NCBI RefSeq assembly: GCF_900018785.1
Contig: NZ_FCOY01000006.1
Span: 62,001-126,000, forward strand
DNA from: Xanthomonas massiliensis
GTDB lineage: Bacteria; Pseudomonadota; Gammaproteobacteria; Xanthomonadales; Xanthomonadaceae
Reading direction: 5' to 3'
Length of the DNA stretch: 64,000 nucleotides
Numbering within the stretch: the first letter of the stretch is position 1; each line of letters opens with the position of its first letter. The notes beneath the pieces are model-generated. The model saw nothing but the letters and a program-made list of their open reading frames with translations, was not told the DNA's origin and ran no database searches. Positions 62,018 to 64,000 of the stretch are shown here, in pieces. The translations under genes were made by a program, and so were the position numbers.

Positions 62018-64000
62018 ACCTGGCGTGCGACAGGCGGATCGCCTGCTGGGGCTGGTTCGCGCTGGCGCTCGCTTGTGGCGCGATGGCCGGCGTCTTCCAG
62101 TCCAACTTCATATGGAACCACTTCTATTCGCGAGGCCCCTACCTGCTGGATGCGAGTTGGTTGGCCTCAATTGCCTATCATGCCGGACTGGTCCCCGCCA
62201 ATCCGGACGCCATCCAGGTCTCGCATAGCTTCTTCGATATCCATGTTTCTCCCCTGATCAGCCTGCTTTCGATGTTGAGCGTGGCGACGGACATGGGGAC
62301 GGTGCGCTGGTACCAGCTTACTCAGGGGGCGATGTATGCCGCCATGGTCCTGGCACCGTGCGGGTTCGGCGTTTACTGGTTGCGCCGCACGGCCACCCGG
62401 CGCCAGATGGCCAGCTCGATGGGGCTCTGCCTGGCGATGCTGCTGGCCACGACATTCAGTGGCCAAGTCCTGATGTGCTGGGCATATCCGCACTTCGAGA
62501 TCATGATCCCCGTCCTGGTGAACCTGGCGTTGATCGCCTGGGCGAGTGGCCACCGGGCTAGTGCCCTAGTCTGCGTCGCGGCGGCGGCCGGCGTGCGCGA
62601 GGATGGCGGCTTGCAGGCAGCCTTGGGCTTCCTTTCGGTGGCGTCCTGGCTTTGGCTGCGCGCTTGGCGAGCCGGTGATACCGGTCCGACGCGGTCCGAT
62701 GTCAGGATGGCGTTGCGGCTGGCAGCTCTTGGGCTCGTGCTGGGCGTGGCGGCGATCGTTGTGCAGAACCTGCTTTTCGATGCACAGGGACTTCTGCGGA
62801 CGCAGTACATAGGCAATCCCGCTTTCTCCCATCTGACCCCGGGGACATTGCTGCGGCGGGCGTTCTACTTCTTCCAGAACTGCAGGTTCATCTGGTATCC
62901 GTTGGTGTTGTCGATGGCGTTGGCGTTGGTGGTCCGCTCAAGCATTCCACTTGTGGGGTGGGTGGCCTATGCGCCCTGGCTGCTATTCAATCTGCTGGCA
63001 GCGGCCGACTCCAAGGCCGAGCTGTCGGTATACATCGGCTTCCCGTTCATCATCGCTATGTTCGTGCCGTTTGCGCTGGTCGTTTGGCGCGACCGCCTTG
63101 GCCAGGACTCGATGGAGCGTCAGCGAGGCCTGGTCGCTGGGCTCGTACTGTGCACGCTGGCCTCCACGCTGGGAATGGTCATCGATAAGCCCATGACCGT
63201 GGCGACGATCGTCCACGATAGCCTTCGTCGTGATCCCGGTATAAGCGACATGGCTACCGAAGTCGGCTTATCTCGTTTTCTGGAGAAGGTTCCCGCGGGT
63301 GGCTTCCAGATGGACCGGACCGTAGCGGGCCTGCTGCTGGATCGGAACCCGTCAAGGGATACCCTGGTATCGGCAGAGCGTCCTCCTGATGGCTCCAAGC
63401 CAGTGCTCTTCGCCGGCAGCGGCTTGGCCCAAGCCGAGATGACTTCCGCGGTCGCGCGACTGGAGGACGGCCGGCACGTCTGGCTCGTCCCTGGCACATT
63501 CCTGCGTGCGTGGATGCCGGCTGGTGCAGCGCTTCCGGCTCCCTGGAGGCAAGCACTGCTGCTGGGCCCGGCTTTGTCCATCGCCGATCCGGGCGTCGTC
63601 CGTGAGGACGCCGACGGGAGCCTGTTCCGGATCGGACCTAATGCGCCGCGGGGATTCGCTATCTGGGGGCCCTATCTTGAACTGGAACGTGGCATCTACC
63701 AGGTGCGATGGCGCGTGGATGGACTGGAAAAGGCCGCAACCCCCAACGCCGGCGTACTGGATGTCGCGGTGGGAGAGAAGGTCATCGTCGAGCAGCCGGT
63801 AACCCGGAATGGTCCCCTGGTCCTGCGCTTCACCATCAATCCGGATCAAGAGATACAGCCGGTGGAATTCCGCTACTGGCACGAATCGGGCAGCCGGCTC
63901 GACCTCAGGCTGGAAGCACTGGACCGTCTCGATGGGATCACCGCCATCGATGACGGTGGAGTGCCGGTCAGCCCGGTCCCCGCGTCGAAACCGCCGGAGT
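62014..64000 (+). CDS. Large polytopic membrane protein (DUF2079-like) with a C-terminal beta domain, cut by the window end
   Basis: The frame from GTG 62014 is open to the last base (at least 662 codons). The first 400 residues have about ten hydrophobic helices with DAIQVSHSFFDIHVSPLISLLSML and GVREDGGLQAALGFL, which resemble DUF2079 membrane proteins related to GT-C glycosyltransferases. Residues from about 540 look soluble and beta-rich (FAIWGPYLELERGIYQVRWRVDGLE, PLVLRFTINPDQEIQPVEFRYWHESG), rather like a sugar-binding sandwich. The start overlaps the preceding stop (GTGA) and AGGGAGG is upstream. It probably modifies or adds a sugar to the O-antigen at the membrane. Confidence 0.78.
   Translation, partial: MNLACDRRIACWGWFALALACGAMAGVFQSNFIWNHFYSRGPYLLDASWLASIAYHAGLVPANPDAIQVSHSFFDIHVSPLISLLSMLSVATDMGTVRWYQLTQGAMYAAMVLAPCGFGVYWLRRTATRRQMASSMGLCLAMLLATTFSGQVLMCWAYPHFEIMIPVLVNLALIAWASGHRASALVCVAAAAGVREDGGLQAALGFLSVASWLWLRAWRAGDTGPTRSDVRMALRLAALGLVLGVAAIVVQNLLFDAQGLLRTQYIGNPAFSHLTPGTLLRRAFYFFQNCRFIWYPLVLSMALALVVRSSIPLVGWVAYAPWLLFNLLAAADSKAELSVYIGFPFIIAMFVPFALVVWRDRLGQDSMERQRGLVAGLVLCTLASTLGMVIDKPMTVATIVHDSLRRDPGISDMATEVGLSRFLEKVPAGGFQMDRTVAGLLLDRNPSRDTLVSAERPPDGSKPVLFAGSGLAQAEMTSAVARLEDGRHVWLVPGTFLRAWMPAGAALPAPWRQALLLGPALSIADPGVVREDADGSLFRIGPNAPRGFAIWGPYLELERGIYQVRWRVDGLEKAATPNAGVLDVAVGEKVIVEQPVTRNGPLVLRFTINPDQEIQPVEFRYWHESGSRLDLRLEALDRLDGITAIDDGGVPVSPVPASKPPE

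Overview
The window looks like a chromosomal segment of a high-GC gammaproteobacterium of the Xanthomonadaceae/Lysobacteraceae type (Lysobacter, Luteimonas, Pseudoxanthomonas or Stenotrophomonas-like). This rests on the copLAB copper locus, the large TonB receptors, the O-antigen locus abutting a cystathionine gamma-synthase/lyase gene, PilU, FabA and an sX13-like small RNA. No insertion sequence, tRNA, rRNA or CRISPR array was seen.

Layout: (1) 1-5475, a Wadjet-type SMC defence module (jetA, jetB, jetC). jetA carries a frameshift and is cut by the window edge, and no jetD follows jetC. (2) 5661-12464, an IclR regulator and a cupin protein facing an operon with an MFS transporter and the complete lower meta-cleavage pathway from 2-hydroxymuconate to pyruvate and acetyl-CoA, without ring-cleavage or semialdehyde dehydrogenase genes; gloA follows. 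(3) 13160-20494, copper homeostasis: copL-copA-copB on the minus strand, and on the plus strand a MerR regulator, a Cu(+)-ATPase and a CopZ-like chaperone. (4) 20565-26917, housekeeping genes (cds1, prlC, an SH3 protein, fabA, dinB), with a 213-bp tandem duplication between the SH3 gene and fabA.

(5) 27022-31683, a TonB receptor coupled to an unrecognised secreted His-rich protein, then gph. (6) 31684-32513, a gene-free stretch full of heptamer and other short tandem repeats, ending in a promoter with a possible Fur site. (7) 32514-42882, a catecholate (enterobactin-type) siderophore uptake locus: receptor, secreted esterase, methyltransferase, beta-propeller protein, then fepB, fepD, fepG, fepC. 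No biosynthesis genes are present, which suggests use of foreign siderophores. (8) 42999-45232, btuB under a cobalamin riboswitch. (9) 45242-54592, mixed genes (tfoX-like, msrC, queD, rhlE, an FAH-family gene, pilU, two envelope proteins, a DUF465 protein, cbs), plus a small RNA gene at about 46597-46702 with two hairpins showing the same UCCCUCCC loop.

(10) 54988-64000, metB followed directly by the start of an O-antigen/LPS cluster with visibly lower GC: a glycosyltransferase, Wzm, Wzt with a C-terminal sugar-binding domain, a fusion of FkbM-type methyltransferase, coiled coil and glycosyltransferase, and a large membrane protein that runs off the end of the window. The Wzt/fusion pair suggests an ABC-exported O polysaccharide with a terminally modified chain end and perhaps a built-in length ruler.
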